A stretch of DNA of 64,000 bases, from the NCBI GenBank assembly GCA_036768485.1, contig JAVLUZ010000143.1, positions 310,001 through 374,000 on the forward strand, given 5' to 3'. Below, in pieces: positions 22,719 through 35,100 of the stretch. Position 1 is the stretch's first letter. Every line of letters begins with the position of its first letter. The translations under genes and the position numbers were made by a program. The notes beneath the pieces are model-generated. The model made no database searches, was not told where the DNA came from, and saw only the letters and a list, made by a program, of their open reading frames with translations. This stretch comes from Mermis nigrescens. Lineage: Eukaryota > Nematoda > Enoplea > Mermithida > Mermithidae.

Positions 22719-23636
22719 ATGAATTTATTAAAAATCGTGAAATTTTGCGAAGATTGTGATGGGTTGCCCGAGAAGCTGGCGGAGTTGGGACTGGTTCCAC
22801 GCGCAGGCGAATACGACTGTCCAACATGTGGCGGGAAGATGGTTCTAATCAAGGATGAATCATGGGTGGATGGATGGATATGGACGTGCCGGGCGCGTGT
22901 GTCGGTCAGGAAACAAAAGGCGCGGCCTTGCGGAGAGCGAGTGGGCTTGCGCAAGCACACGTTTTTTGAGAATTCGAAGTTACCGATTTGGAAAGTTCTT
23001 GGATTTGTCAATTTCTGGGTCGGAGGTGCAACTTTGCGATTTACTGGCGAACAGCTCGAGATGGCCCAAGAAAGTCTGGTTAACTGGTCATCTTACTGCC
23101 AGGAGGTCGTATTTGATGCATTCTTCACGAACCCAGAGAAACTTGGTGGCCCTGGGAAGGTCGTCGAGATCGATGAATCCAAATTCGATAAGCGAAAATA
23201 TCATAGGGGGCATTCTGTGGAGGGCCAATGGGTCTTCGGCGGCTATGAACGTGGCTCCGGTCAGCGTGTTTATGGTAGCCGTCGAGGGCCGGGGGTCTGA
23301 CACACTGCTACCCATAATCCGAGAGTGGATTAACCCGGGTACGACGATTCTTTCTGACTTTTGGAAGGCATATGACTGCTTGGGAGACCATGGCTACATT
23401 CACATGAAAGTAAATCATTCTCTGAATTTTAAAGATCCTGACACACAGACACATACTAACGCCATTGAGTTCTCCTGGCGAGCAGCCAAGTCTAGTTTTG
23501 CATCGTCAGGGAGAATCAAAGCACACGTACCCGGTAATCTAGCTCGGTACATGTTCCAAAAGCGATGCAAGGAAATGCAACTTGATCGTACGGTCCGAGT
23601 TTCTGCGGATGGCTGGGCAGCTGTACAATCCGTGTA
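22719..23636 (+). pseudogene. Merlin-type (IS1595/ISXO2-like) DDE transposase, one frameshift
   Basis: About 305 codons in two frames. The N-terminus holds a zinc-ribbon-like CPTCGGKMVLI. The catalytic domain begins VVEIDESKF and KYHRGHSVEGQWVFGGYERG, continues in the other frame with LLPIIREWINPGTTILSDFW and HTNAIEFSWRA, and stops at TAA. The three acidic residues (Asp at 23,172; Asp near 23,356; Glu near 23,467, 36 residues between the last two) fit the DDE triad of Merlin transposons, which cut and paste DNA with 8-9 bp duplications. The frame changes around 23,262-23,270 (near CGTGTTTATGG). Composition is clearly more GC-rich than the flanks, suggesting a recent arrival. Confidence 0.88.
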
Positions 23637-23777
23637 AGCCCATGTGCATCACGATTGGACAAGGACAGGGACAGCCGCGAGGAATTGGAGGACAGTGACA
23701 GCCACGACGAATTGGAGTTTTAGTATAGTAAGTTGTGTTGAAAACATATTTTCTGATCATTCAGTTCAGCTTAAGAC

Positions 23778-23935
23778 GGGCTTAGGCTTAGGCTTAGTTA
23801 TGTGCCTTCACATTGGTGCCAGGGGATGATGTAAGCCTGAGTCAGGTGGGGCAAAAATTGCGGAGCGAGCGAAGCGAGCGAAGCAATTTTTGCCCCATCT
23901 TTGGCTTAGGCTTAGATCATCCCCTGACACGGCTT
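23778..23935. repeat. Hairpin with GGCTTA repeats and GCGAGCGAA core
   Basis: GGCTTAGGCTTAGGCTTAG (23,778) and TTGGCTTAGGCTTAG (23,910) flank a perfect stem GGGGCAAAAATTGC / GCAATTTTTGCCCC with loop GGAGCGAGCGAAGCGAGCGAA. Likely the end of an unknown repeat. Confidence 0.6.
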
Positions 23936-24140
23936 CTAATCATCAGGAGCAGCACTATGAATCCAAGACATGCCCTGAACCAAGTTTGCAATATGCAAAT
24001 TAGCCTAATTTGCATACTATGCAAATCAGGCTAATTTGCATATCAAAACTTGGTTTCTGCGGCCAGTTTAGGGTTTCTAGTGATGCTCGCAATGATTAGA
24101 AACCCGAAAAACGGCTGCTTTGTAAGAAATTGAAAAATCA
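23936..24140. other. Spacer with TTTGCATA inverted words
   Basis: GCAAATTAGCCTAATTTGCAT palindromes near 23,995-24,040; no gene. Confidence 0.4.
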
Positions 24141-24930
24141 GTAATTACGAATATTTTCCAAAATGCGTTTTAGAGAGTTAAAACTTCAAAATTTTCCGGC
24201 GCTGCACGCCGAATTGATTAAATTCTTACTTATTAGTAATCCTTAAGCCGCGCTGCGCCAATTGCAGCATTTTTATTGACAATCTGGTCTAGAACTTCAC
24301 TACGATTGAAAATCCTTATTTTCTGCACAGATTCGGTTAGTTTTTGTAATGCAAAAATGCGTTTTAGAGAAGTAAAACTTCAAAAAATTTTCAATATTTG
24401 AGCCGCGCCGCGTCAACCGCAGCATTTTTATCAACAATTTGATCTAGAACTTTACTACGATTGAAAATCCTTATTTTCTGCACGGATTCAGTTAGTTTTC
24501 TAAAGCAAAAATGCGTTTTAGAGAAGTGAAACTACAAAATTTTTCGACGCGTCGCGCCGGATTGATTTATTTTTTTTTTTGTTATTAATATTTGAGCCGC
24601 GCCGCGTCAACTGCAGCATTGTTATCGAAAATTTGATCTAGAACTTTACTACGATTGAAAATCCTTATCTTATGCACGGATTTGATTAGTTTTTGTAATG
24701 CAAAAATGCGTTTCAGAGAGGTGAAACTACAAAATTTTCGGCGCTACGCGCCGAGTTGATTTAATTCTTACTTGTTATTGATGTTTGAGCCGCGCGGCGC
24801 CAATCGCAGCATTTTTATCGATAATCTGGTCCTAGAACTCCTCTACGATTGAAAATCCTTACCTTCTGCACAGTTTTTGAGCTAAAATTTCAAAATTTTC
24901 TAGCGCTTCGTGCCATTTGATAAATTATAA
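24141..24930. repeat. Tandem repeat, about 185-190 bp unit, 4-5 copies
   Basis: Each unit has AAAATGCGTTTTAGAGA, TTCGGCGC..GCGCCGAATTGAT, GAGCCGCGCCGCGTCAA, TTTGATCTAGAACTTTACTAC and TGAAAATCCTTATTTTCTGC. The units diverge by several percent. Confidence 0.85.
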
Positions 24931-25969
24931 TTTTAATTGTCAAAAACGACTTCAGAATTGGCTAAAATGCTTTACTGAAGGAAGGAAATTAAGTTTCAAC
25001 ATAAATAACGTTACTGATCGTGATATTCTTGTGGAGCGCGAAATTTTTATACAAAAAGTGCATCAAACACCGCTATTGCATGTGTACATAAAATTTTCCA
25101 CGTAAAAACACTGATTTTTCAACACAGGCGCTCTATTTTGAACGTTTTAGACCTCCCAAAAAATGTGGAAAAAAGTCGGAAAAAGTGGAAAAAATTTTGG
25201 GTTCGGTCTATAATGTCAACCAAATCGCTGGGAAAAAAACGGTGTTTGCAAAGCTCCTATAAACATTTTTTTGATATATTTCAAAACGTAAGGTTTGCTT
25301 GCTACTGAAGTACATACAATTAGTAATAAAGTATTATTTATTTTTCAAAAGACATTGCAAACAGGGCTCTTTCCAGAAATTTTTCATGATGTAAGTGCAA
25401 CTGAAAATTGGCGGTCACTGTTTTAAGCACAAAAACTGTTTTTTTGAATAATGTGTATTGTAAACAATGCGACCTCTTTAGCTTAGGCCCTTGAGCAGTA
25501 TATCCTGATGAAGATCAGGAATCTGTTATTGAATGTTTGTCAGCTGTTGATATTGAATAAAATGTTATACTTTGTTGTGCAGCATTAGTCTTCCATTATT
25601 TTTGCATCTGCCTGTATAATGCAGATATGCTCCATGAGCTTTTTGTGAGAGAATTAATGTTCATTATTCAGCCTTGAGTGTCCTTAGGATTAACAGGCAA
25701 GAGATCAGAATAAAATACTTGGGTGAACCAAGGTAAATTGGCCTGAGCACGCTTGATATGCATGTGTACATACAATTGTAGATCTGCTGTACAACCTTTC
25801 CTGCAAAATATGAGCCAGGAGAATTTTCAGGAGAATCAACAACAACAACAACAACAAAGATTTATTGCAAAACGTACAAGACATGGTAAAAATAAAGACA
25901 CAGCGTACGATACAAAGATATGATAAAACGATATATGACTAAAACGTCAGCAACGGGACACGCAGTCAC
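24931..25969. other. Unassigned, includes a possible short coding end
   Basis: 25,498-25,560 reads YPDEDQESVIECLSAVDIE followed by TAA and AATAAAATG, which resembles the end of a protein with a poly(A) signal, but no upstream frame supports it. A CAGGAGAAT cluster and (CAA)n occur at 25,818-25,855. Confidence 0.3.
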
Positions 25970-26069
25970 NNNNNNNNNNNNNNNNNNNNNNNNNNNNNNN
26001 NNNNNNNNNNNNNNNNNNNNNNNNNNNNNNNNNNNNNNNNNNNNNNNNNNNNNNNNNNNNNNNNNNNNN
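25970..26069. other. Assembly gap, 100 N
   Basis: Exactly 100 N, the usual placeholder for unknown length. The right side is within a family G repeat, which probably caused the break. Confidence 0.99.
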
Positions 26070-26204
26070 TTTGATGCCAATGGTTAGTTCTCGATGAGAA
26101 ACGTTGAAAATTGAAGTTTTTTCGCCATACCACCATTTTTAAGGCCATTTTTTACCTTTGAAAAATCTTGCACTCCCAGAATTTCGTTGCTGCCCACGTA
26201 TGAT
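26070..26204 (+). repeat. Family G repeat, partial copy 4
   Basis: Starts inside the element at the gap and ends TGCTGCCCACGTATGATG. Confidence 0.7.
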
Positions 26205-26730
26205 GTGGAGTCTAAAAATAAAGTTATTAAGCCGCATAGAAATCCGTAATAATTGATTGATCGAGCAAAACAAATAAATGCCCGTAATTTGCGGGTCGAT
26301 ATGAAATTCTTTATGAAAGTTAAGTCAAAATGAACTATGAGACGGAAAAGGCAAACCGGTAACACAAGTCATCTGTACGTAAACACTGAAATAAAAAACA
26401 AAATCAGATTATGTATAATAAAAAATTTAAAAATGACAAATGAAGCAATCAAAGCAAAAATGCAAAATTAGACAATACGGATGGACACGCATCTGATTAA
26501 GGCAAGAAAATGGAACACAGCATGAAAAATTTAGAATACACACAATAAATACTTTTGTATATACATATTTGACCGAGCGTGCATTGTATGGTAGATAAAG
26601 AATTGTATCATCAACTCGCGTCATTTCGCACCACGCTTGAACATTCGCAGAATATATGTTTTCTTTCTAAACGAAGATCATATATTATTCAGGTTGAATA
26701 AAAGCAAAGCGAGAACGATCTTCTCCTCCA
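26205..26730. other. Unassigned AT-rich DNA
   Basis: No gene or repeat that I can support. Confidence 0.4.
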
Positions 26731-26904
26731 CAGGCACGTATCCTGGAGGGAATGGGGGCTTCAGATCCCCAAAATTCAGAAAAATCGGAAAAATAGGACT
26801 TTTTAAACGTTATTTTGTGCTATTTTTGGCCTTTTTGGGCTTAGTCCCCCAAAAATTGGTGTTGTCCCCCAAATTAGGGCGGCCAGCTACGTGCCTGCCC
26901 CACC
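26731..26904. repeat. CAGGCACGTAxCTGG TIR repeat, copy 1
   Basis: Ends CAGGCACGTATCCTGG and CCAGCTACGTGCCTG are inverted. The interior has CCCCCAAAATT at both sides. Related copies or ends: 27,313-27,472, 34,287, 42,440-43,009, 63,441-63,698 and 63,733 to the edge. Confidence 0.7.
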
Positions 26905-27312
26905 ATGTTGATAAAGCAAGGGCGAAGACAGAAGGAAATGACAGAAAACTTGACGAAAAGCCTCTTCAAAACGAGTCTTATAGAAACGTTCAGAAAACAA
27001 TAAATTCAAATATTAAAATCCATTGCAAAATTTATACTACAACAAAACCATTTCATGTGACATCGCTAAAAAATCCAGATATCCAAATAAAAGTACTGCA
27101 AATGGCTGTAATTATGTACTAATCATGACAAGAAATATGCATTTATGCATATAGAACAGAGCTGAACATGCGCAAGCTTATGCATTAGCCCACAGAAGTT
27201 GTTCAACTTTTCAGAAAGGCTAGGAATTGCATTTAATATAACAAATAAGCTGCTTGGTCAATAAGCAATCTTCTGCTGATGTGCGATTATTGCAATCAAA
27301 AGTACTTGTGCA
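26905..27312. other. Unassigned
   Basis: No supported gene; weakly open frames here have no recognisable features. Confidence 0.35.
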
Positions 27313-27472
27313 CAGGCACGTAGCTGGCCGGCCTCTTGGGGGGGCAATACCAAATTTTCGGGGGACTAAGCCCAAAAATAGCACAAAAGAACGTTCAAAA
27401 AGTCATATTTTTCCTATTTTCGGGAGGTCCGAACCCTCCCGTCCCCCTCCCCAGAGATACGTGCCTGAATGT
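27313..27472. repeat. CAGGCACGTAxCTGG TIR repeat, copy 2
   Basis: CAGGCACGTAGCTGGCC at the left, AGATACGTGCCTGAAT at the right. Confidence 0.7.
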
Positions 27473-27995
27473 GCAGGGGAAATTTTCGATATTCTACAGC
27501 ACCCAGAAACGAAAACGAGCCAAACATTGACGGTATGGTGTATATGTACTATTTTCAATGTTTCTCATAAAGCAAATTATTGGCACCAAAGAAGGCAAAA
27601 GACGGAAAACCCTTCAAAAGTACATTTCTGGAATGCATGTGGGACTATTTTGGTTTCTGAGGAATCTAAAACCCCATGCTGATGTGTGATCGCAACGTAA
27701 TGTTGCAGTATTATTTTACGCAGTACAATAAACCCATAATGCAGCGGCTCTGTGTTGCGCGGTTGCTTTCCTGGTGCTGCTGTAAATGTGGCTTTTAAAC
27801 TTTATTTTCGCCTTCTTAATTAATTCAATACGTATGTCGTTGCATTTCATTTTCAATCTGGACGAATACCGAGAATTTAGGGCACAGTCAATAGGACCAG
27901 ATTTAATCATCATTTATTCATCAGATGTTGTGCCGCGTTGACACGCATGTAAGTCCTTTTTAAACAATTATTTAAGACAAAATGGAAGTTCTGAT
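27473..27995. other. Unassigned
   Basis: Nothing that I can support. Confidence 0.35.
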
Positions 27996-28259
27996 CATAG
28001 GTGGGCGGCACCAAAGTTCTGGGGGTGAAAGATTTTTTCAAAGGTAAAAAAATGGCCTTAAAAGTAGTGGTATGGCGAAAAAAACTCCATTTTTCAACGT
28101 TTCTCATCGAGCTCTATCCACTGGCATCAAAAAATTGCGGGAAAAGCGAAAAAATTTTTCAAAAATTGAAATCTGGGGAAGGGGGTATTCTGATTTGGGG
28201 GACGGGTATTTTGGTTTCTCGGGGGTGCATACCCCCAAACCCCCCACGCCCAGGTATGG
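27996..28259 (-). repeat. Family G repeat, copy 5
   Basis: CATAGGTGGGCGGCACC to CCCCCCACGCCCAGGTATGG. Confidence 0.8.
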
Positions 28260-28540
28260 TTCTGATGCTTCAAGAATCATAATCTGAACGTTACTTGACT
28301 GAAACTATGTACGTCAAAATAAGAAAGTCCTGAGCAGCTTGGAAAATGACACTGATTTATTTTTAATTATTTAATTATTTGTGATTTATTATACTGATCG
28401 ATTTAAGGCTATTTTTAAGTCAAATGGTGGCTATTCTGAGTATTAAATTCATTTAGGTTAATTCCTTTTTGAATGCTATTTAGACAAGCATACTAAACTT
28501 ATCTGATTTTCTTTTGGTTCAGGTGTTAGAGGGGTGGCAA

Positions 28541-28803
28541 CCATACCTGGGCGTGGGGGTTTGGGGGTATGCACCTCCAAAAACTAAAATACCTTCACAG
28601 AAACGAGAATACCCCCCAGAATTCAATTTATGAACTTTTTTGTTGTTTTTTTCGCAATTTTTTGAGGCCAATGGATAGTGCTCGATGAGAAACGTTGAAA
28701 AATAGTGTTTTTTCGCCATACCACCATTTTTAAGGCCATTTTTTCGACTTTTGAAAAAATTTTGCACTTCCCCCCACCGAACTTTGGTGGCGCCTACCTA
28801 TGG
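28541..28803 (+). repeat. Family G repeat, copy 6
   Basis: CCATACCTGGGCGTGGGGG to GGCGCCTACCTATGG; lies just downstream of the PLC-gamma stop codon. Confidence 0.8.
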
Positions 28804-28911
28804 TGGCAACGGTTATCTGGAAATACCTTGCTTTAATCAATAATTAAAACGAGATGCATTCTTAATCTGAAATGCCCACTTAGAATAAACTTCGCTTTTT
28901 CAAATCGTATA

Positions 28912-29181
28912 CTAAAGTAAATTAGGCTGTAAAACATTATTCGAAAAATTAAAAAATGCAATAGATTCTATAAATCGTAGGACTGACTTTTCAAGCGGGT
29001 ATGTTGAGTCCGAGCCAGTGTCTTCGGACACCGCCAGACCAAAAGTAGGCGTACTTCGCGTTTTATCCACCTGATTTTCCCCCTTTTTCTTATTTTGGAC
29101 GTGTTCCATTTGGCCATTTTCTGCGCCCGATAATGCAGCGTAACTTTGAAGATCAGGTGGCGGTATCGGTACCGTATCCGA
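28912..29181 (-). CDS. PLCG: PLC-gamma last exon (C-terminal tail)
   Basis: Acceptor TCTCTTTGTAAG then SDTVPIPPPDLQSYAALSGA, a Lys/Asn-rich part, TPTFGLAVSEDTGSDSTYPL and the stop; 89 codons in phase 0, matching the end of the previous exon. A hydrophilic tail after C2 is normal for the family and is poorly conserved, so the exact stop is less sure than the other exons. Confidence 0.7.
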   Translation of the reverse strand, partial: SDTVPIPPPDLQSYAALSGAENGQMEHVQNKKKGENQVDKTRSTPTFGLAVSEDTGSDSTYPLEKSVLRFIESIAFFNFSNNVLQPNLL

Positions 29182-32100
29182 CTTACAAAGAGACTTCTGC
29201 GCATATGAATTCAGGAAATATTTGCTGCATCCGATATCCTAATGCAGGAAATAATCTTACGTCACTGAGGCATTGTCAGCACACCTGGGCGTGGGGGCTT
29301 CGGGGGTATGCACTCCCCCAGAAGGCCGAATACCCCCCAGAAACCAAAATATCCATCAGAATTCAATTTTTTGTTCTTTTTCGCAATTTTTTGATGCCAA
29401 TGGATAGCGCTCGATGAGACACGTTGAAAAATGGTGTTTTTCGGCCATATCATCATTTTTAAGACCGTTTTTTGACCTTTGAAAAATCTTGCACCCCCAG
29501 AACTTTGGTACTGTCCACGTATGATTGTCAGTGGGTCGATAACTATATTTTTATACAGGAAATTAAAGTGCAGGCGAGCTATAAATGTCGATAATTAAGC
29601 AATTTACTATCCTGGTACAAGTAGACGACAAAGAAAGCAGAAAATTTCTGGCAATTAAATGCTCCTTACAGAATAAGTAAGAATGGAGATAAGCTATAAT
29701 TAAGAAAACATTTAAACATTAACATTAATAATGCAAAGTGTGACAATAAAGTAAGCTCAAAAAAGAAAAACGCTAGCCTTACTAAATATGCAAACTCTAC
29801 TTGTCTAAATTCTAAATGAAGTTACGAGATGTATTTCCTTGTCCTTCAGAAAAGGGGGTAGAATTTTTCTACATTCTAAGTATTCTTCGCTCTTTTTCCG
29901 CACTCATGTCATTACAGAGCTCTGATTATACTAGGATGGTCTTTGTTGTCAAGAAAAATTGCTACATATGAATATTATAACTAATGTACGTAAACGCACC
30001 TGCTTCTTGATGTCCAAGTGAATGAGCAATGAAGACAATTCTAATTCTTCCGAATATGCATTCTTCAGAGGAACCGATCGATATCCTAAAGGGAAACGAC
30101 GTAAATATGTAGAAGTCAAAGATTGCAATTTTAGGACACATTCATCAGAGTGCACCTCAACGTATGTAGGCACGTACGATTCCGTTGAATCTGATGTTGT
30201 TTCATAAAACTTTCATTTTCAATGTCAAACATGAAAACTTTATTACGCGAAGAAATTTTTTTCCAAGGAAATGCATGAAGAGCGTTTTCTTCTCAAATGA
30301 ATGAATTACATTACTGTAAAATAGTAAACATCCGTTTTAATGGATAGCTCATACCTATAAGAACGGCAAGTTTAAAAAAGCACTAGTGCGCTCTGCAGTG
30401 CTTAGTGTGTCTTCTCATTTGCGCGCGACTACTTTTATTTATACAATGTCAAACTTCCAATTTATTAAGTTACGCGTCCTACGAGAAAACTAAAATTGAA
30501 AAACCACCAGAAAATTGCAAAAAGTCGAGGAAATATCGGTCGGTGCAAGAGTTCCAAAAGTCGATATACACTTAATGTCAGTACTAAAATTGTATTTTAC
30601 ATAGATGCATAAATGGAATAAATTAGATGAGTACTTTTAAATAGTAAATTACAGCTTTGAATCTTTGCATAGCTTTTGTGCGCATTGTGCATGAAAAATT
30701 GTCTATTTGCCATCAAAAAAGGTCCGTTCGCTCAAACAAAATAAGATCTAGCACATAGACTAATCCTGTGATTTATTTGTATGTATTCATATTTATGTAT
30801 ATAGATCACTGTTGGTTTTTTGTATTCAGCAAAGATTTTTCCCGGTGTACAAAGACTTTTCGGGACCGTCTTTGTACATGTACAAAGATTTTTGGGAAGA
30901 CAAAGACTGCAAAAAAGGTCTAAAATTCGCAAAAATTTTCGGCACTTCGCGCCGAAATGAGTAATTGTGTGTCCTATATATCTTTATAATAGCAGAAATC
31001 GCATTTCGAAAGGAAAACTGTCGAATTTTTCGGCGCTTCGCGCCGTTTTAAGCCGATTCTTAATGATTTTTGCCCTCATAAACCAAAAATTAGCAGAAAT
31101 ACACTACCAAAGGTCGGACAACTCTGTTTTTACCACACTAAAGTCGCTACCGTACTATATCATAGCACCCAAAAATTTCTGTGTACAAAATGTGCGAAGA
31201 CTTTTAGAGACCATCTTTGTACATGTACAAGCGGACCTTGTACAAAAAAAACACTGCCTGGAAGCCATTTTCTGTTCATGTAGGTTTCAAAACAATTTTA
31301 ACAGCAGAAACAGCTATTCTTGCATAATTTTCTTCTATTTTCAATTAAAAATTTCGATGTTTAGCATCAAATGCTACAGGAAATCAAACAGTAAATCATG
31401 CTTCTAGACGTCTATCCGCCTTAGTTTCACAAATTTTCCGGCGCTTCGCGCCAGATTTTTGTTGAAGTCAAAGAAATTTAATGATTTTTTTTGCAGAAAA
31501 TTGTTTAAAATTTTAAGAAAAAATATTACGTCAAAAGTGATGTTATGTAAAAGTATATATACAATGTAAAACACCAAAAACGCTATTTCGCGCGTTAAGG
31601 GCAAATTTTTGGACCTCTTTTTGACTGTTTTTGGAAAAGTTGGGATACCGCCCCCTTTATAAAAATTCCCAGATCCGCCACTGATTATACGGGTATGCGC
31701 GTGAATATGAGTAGAAACACGCTGTCGTCATGTGTTGCAAAAATATCATCCATATGTAGTTCTAACGAAGTGCCAAATTGACCAAAGAGTTTTCTGAATG
31801 CTTTGAATTGATTTTGCCTTTCTCGGTATTTCCTCGTTTTGTTCGATATTTCTGGTGAATATCGACTGATGTGCTTATGCTCAGATTTTAACGATTTCCA
31901 GACCAGCTCAACTTGAACACTTATACTTGTAGTAATTAATTACAATTTAAATTTTGTGGGGGAAAACGAGCAAAATTACGGCCAAAAAGGACTAAAATTA
32001 AAAATTCTCATCAAAAGTTCTCGAAATTCACCAGATAACGTAGTAGCATTTATACCACTTTTTGAGATCATTTTAACTCCCCCATTCCCAGATTAACTGA

Positions 32101-35100
32101 CCCCTCCAAGATCGGCTATGCCGTGCGTCTATGGTAATTACTACCATTATCGAAATCGTTCTTTTTTTGCCGGAAATTGATATTATTTTATCTGGGACGA
32201 TTCACTTATTTTTATAATACTGCGAATGAAAGCAGTCTCATCATTGTGAATAACCAGATAGATTAAACGGATGGGCAGAGGAAGTAATTTGTCAGCGGTT
32301 CAGGCTTAAACGGGATAAAAAAGCGAATTACCTACACACCTAGCCTAATTCTGCGAATTTATAGACAAACAATATGACTCAAAGTTGAGATAAAAGCACA
32401 CCTGGACAGCACCAAAAGTCTGGGGGTAGTGCAAGATTTTTCAAAAGTCGAAAAATGGCCTTAAAAATAGTGTATGGCAAAAAAACACCATTTTTCAACG
32501 TTTCTCATCGAGCACTATCCATTGGCATCAAGAAATTGCAAAAAACGCCCAGGTGTGGATAAAAGTCGTAAAAAATGAGGAAAAGAAGAAAGAGTGAATT
32601 CAGCCGACGCTTGACAATTATTTGCTCAAGTACTCTCGGGTCTGAAGCGGATTCACTTTCAACTTGAATTCACTGAAATGATAAAAAAGTACCGGCCTTG
32701 CCACAACAAGTCTTTGCACATTGTATAAAGATACTCCGAAAATCTTTGTACGAGCCTCAAAATTTTTGCCCGATACGAAACAAGTCTAGGTATGCAGAAC
32801 TATTGAAATAAGCGACAAATATCATTTGACAATTACCTACTTTCTCTGCAAAAAAATACACATAAAAGCTTTAAAAAAGCGTACATATTAATAAAAATTT
32901 TCTAATAATCAACAAAAAATAAAATAAATAATCAAAGAATAAGCAAAATGAAAAACGTCGCAATCAAAATCCGTAATCATACTTCACATGATTCAGTTTA
33001 CATAGTAATTTTAATTACCGGTCCTTAAGCAATCGATTGGGAAAACTGTTTGACCGATGAAAGGATCGGTTTTGACAAAATCACCTTCTTCGACGTAAAA
33101 GCGTATTAAGCTTAACTCAGGATAATGCACGTCAAAAACGAAACGTTCTTCCCAAACCGGATGTAATCCATCACAGGCTAAATGTCAATAAAAATAAAAA
33201 TATTAATAAAAATAAAAAGAACAAATATAAAAAATATTAATGGTCTTAGTAATTATATGGAAGCTCCAACTGCGCGCATTATTGCGAGTTTCTGACCTCT
33301 TTCATACGACTAGACATCATATATAAATACACGTGTAGTGCTACATTTTTTAATAAAATCTTGAAATACCGAATTCATTTAAAAAAATTAATCATTAGAT
33401 GAATGAAATCTTCCTTTTCTTAAAACATGTTCCAATTAAATTAATTCAATCTCATGAAACATTGCTTTAAAAGTTTAAAATGATGTACGCACAAGCCATA
33501 CATGGGCACGGTAAGATTTTCCAGGCTCAACAAGTGACTTCCCTAGGACCTGCGGGATTTGTCATGTCAAGAAAAGCACAGCATGGGAATTCTAAGAAGT
33601 GAAACCAAAATTTTTTCCTAAAGTGCCTTTCCGGGTTTAAAAGTGATGGATATGCAACAAAAACGCAATTTTGTTACTACAAATCGTACGTATATGTGAG
33701 AGCTTTTTGGTGCTAACAGAAGCTGCATTTCTACTATTTACCAATACTTCCGGGGTCGGTCTGGTTTCCCTTGCGGTATTGCAGGGTTGCACAGCCGCCA
33801 GGGTCAAGTCACTTGATACCGAATTGAGCCTGTGCCCATGTACAGTACAAACATACATGTGTAAGAAGTATATCCAAATTAAGATATTCTTGTAACTTTT
33901 TCTTATAAAATTGTCTTATTTCAAACGTCTTCGTGTAAATTAAATTCGAGCTCATAAAATAATGCTTTATAAGTTTACAGTTCTTACTAATTAAAAAAAA
34001 TATTCGAAATAAGGACTTTGATAGTCTAAAGCGTTTTTAATAGGTAGAAAAAGAGCAACATTGAAATAAATCCGAATCAAATGAATAATACTTGTTCGCG
34101 AGACTTTCTGGTGCTAACAGTGATTCAAGTAAAATTCAAGCATCAAAAATTTAAATTCCGCGTAGCTCTAAACCATGCGCACGCGCAAAAGCTAAAAGTT
34201 TTGGAAATTCGCTCATTTTTGGGAAGCGATAATAAATGATTTACATTATTGCCGTTCAAAACACAAAAAGTACCCATGTACATACAGGCCCGTATCCAGG
34301 GGAGTAAAGGGGGGAATCCCCCTCAAATGTTTTTTTAGAAATTTAAGCTATAAAATTACATTATGTTTTTGACGTTTCCCAGCGTAAAAATGCTCAAGTT
34401 TTCGACGCTTTGCGCTATTAGTTCAATCAAAATTACTATTTACTACATATTTGAATTTTTTCAAGATACAATTTTTTGCTAGATCAAATTTATTGCATTC
34501 TTCAAAAAGGTGCAAAATTAAGCAAAATAGCATAAAAACGTTCAGATTTTCTGGCACTTCGCGATAGATATCATTCCTGCATTGCTTATTTCTGGAAAAC
34601 TATATATAAGTGAGTTTAAGAGAATTAGAATATGGAAATTTCCGACGTTTCATGCCTAATGTAATTTGTATTCCTCACACTCGAAAAGGTGCAAAACTGA
34701 GCTGAAAAAGAAAAATGTTAAAATTTCATTCTTCGCGCCACCAGTGATCGGACCGGTACTTTTTGGACCCTCGGCCTCGACCTCGGCGCCTCAAAATCCT
34801 TACTCGGCCGAGGCCGAGGTAATGCCGAGGTCAAGCTTATATGCCTATACCCATAAATAGTGCTCTTATAATATTTTGTATGCACAAGAGCTAGAGAATA
34901 ATCGTAATATTGAACACTTTATCGAATGTCATTTTCAATAATAGTAGATTAAATGTGTGAAGGATTTATTGAATAAAGTTAGCAGAATGAAAGCATACTT
35001 AATTTAACAGTTGCCCGTTGAAGACTTGGAAAATATAATAAAAAATATACTTGGCTGATCAAGCACTTAAAAACTTTATTACTATACATAAATAAGAAAA

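Noticed and set aside
23778..23920. Possible interstitial telomere (GGCTTA repeats)
   Set aside because: Only about three units on each side of a hairpin; too short, and part of a repeat end.
26637..27682. ORFs of 161 and 142 aa
   Set aside because: They run through CAGGCACGTA repeats and show no conserved-protein character.
33671..33895. 74-aa plus-strand ORF
   Set aside because: No family features; within a PLC-gamma intron, opposite strand also open by chance.
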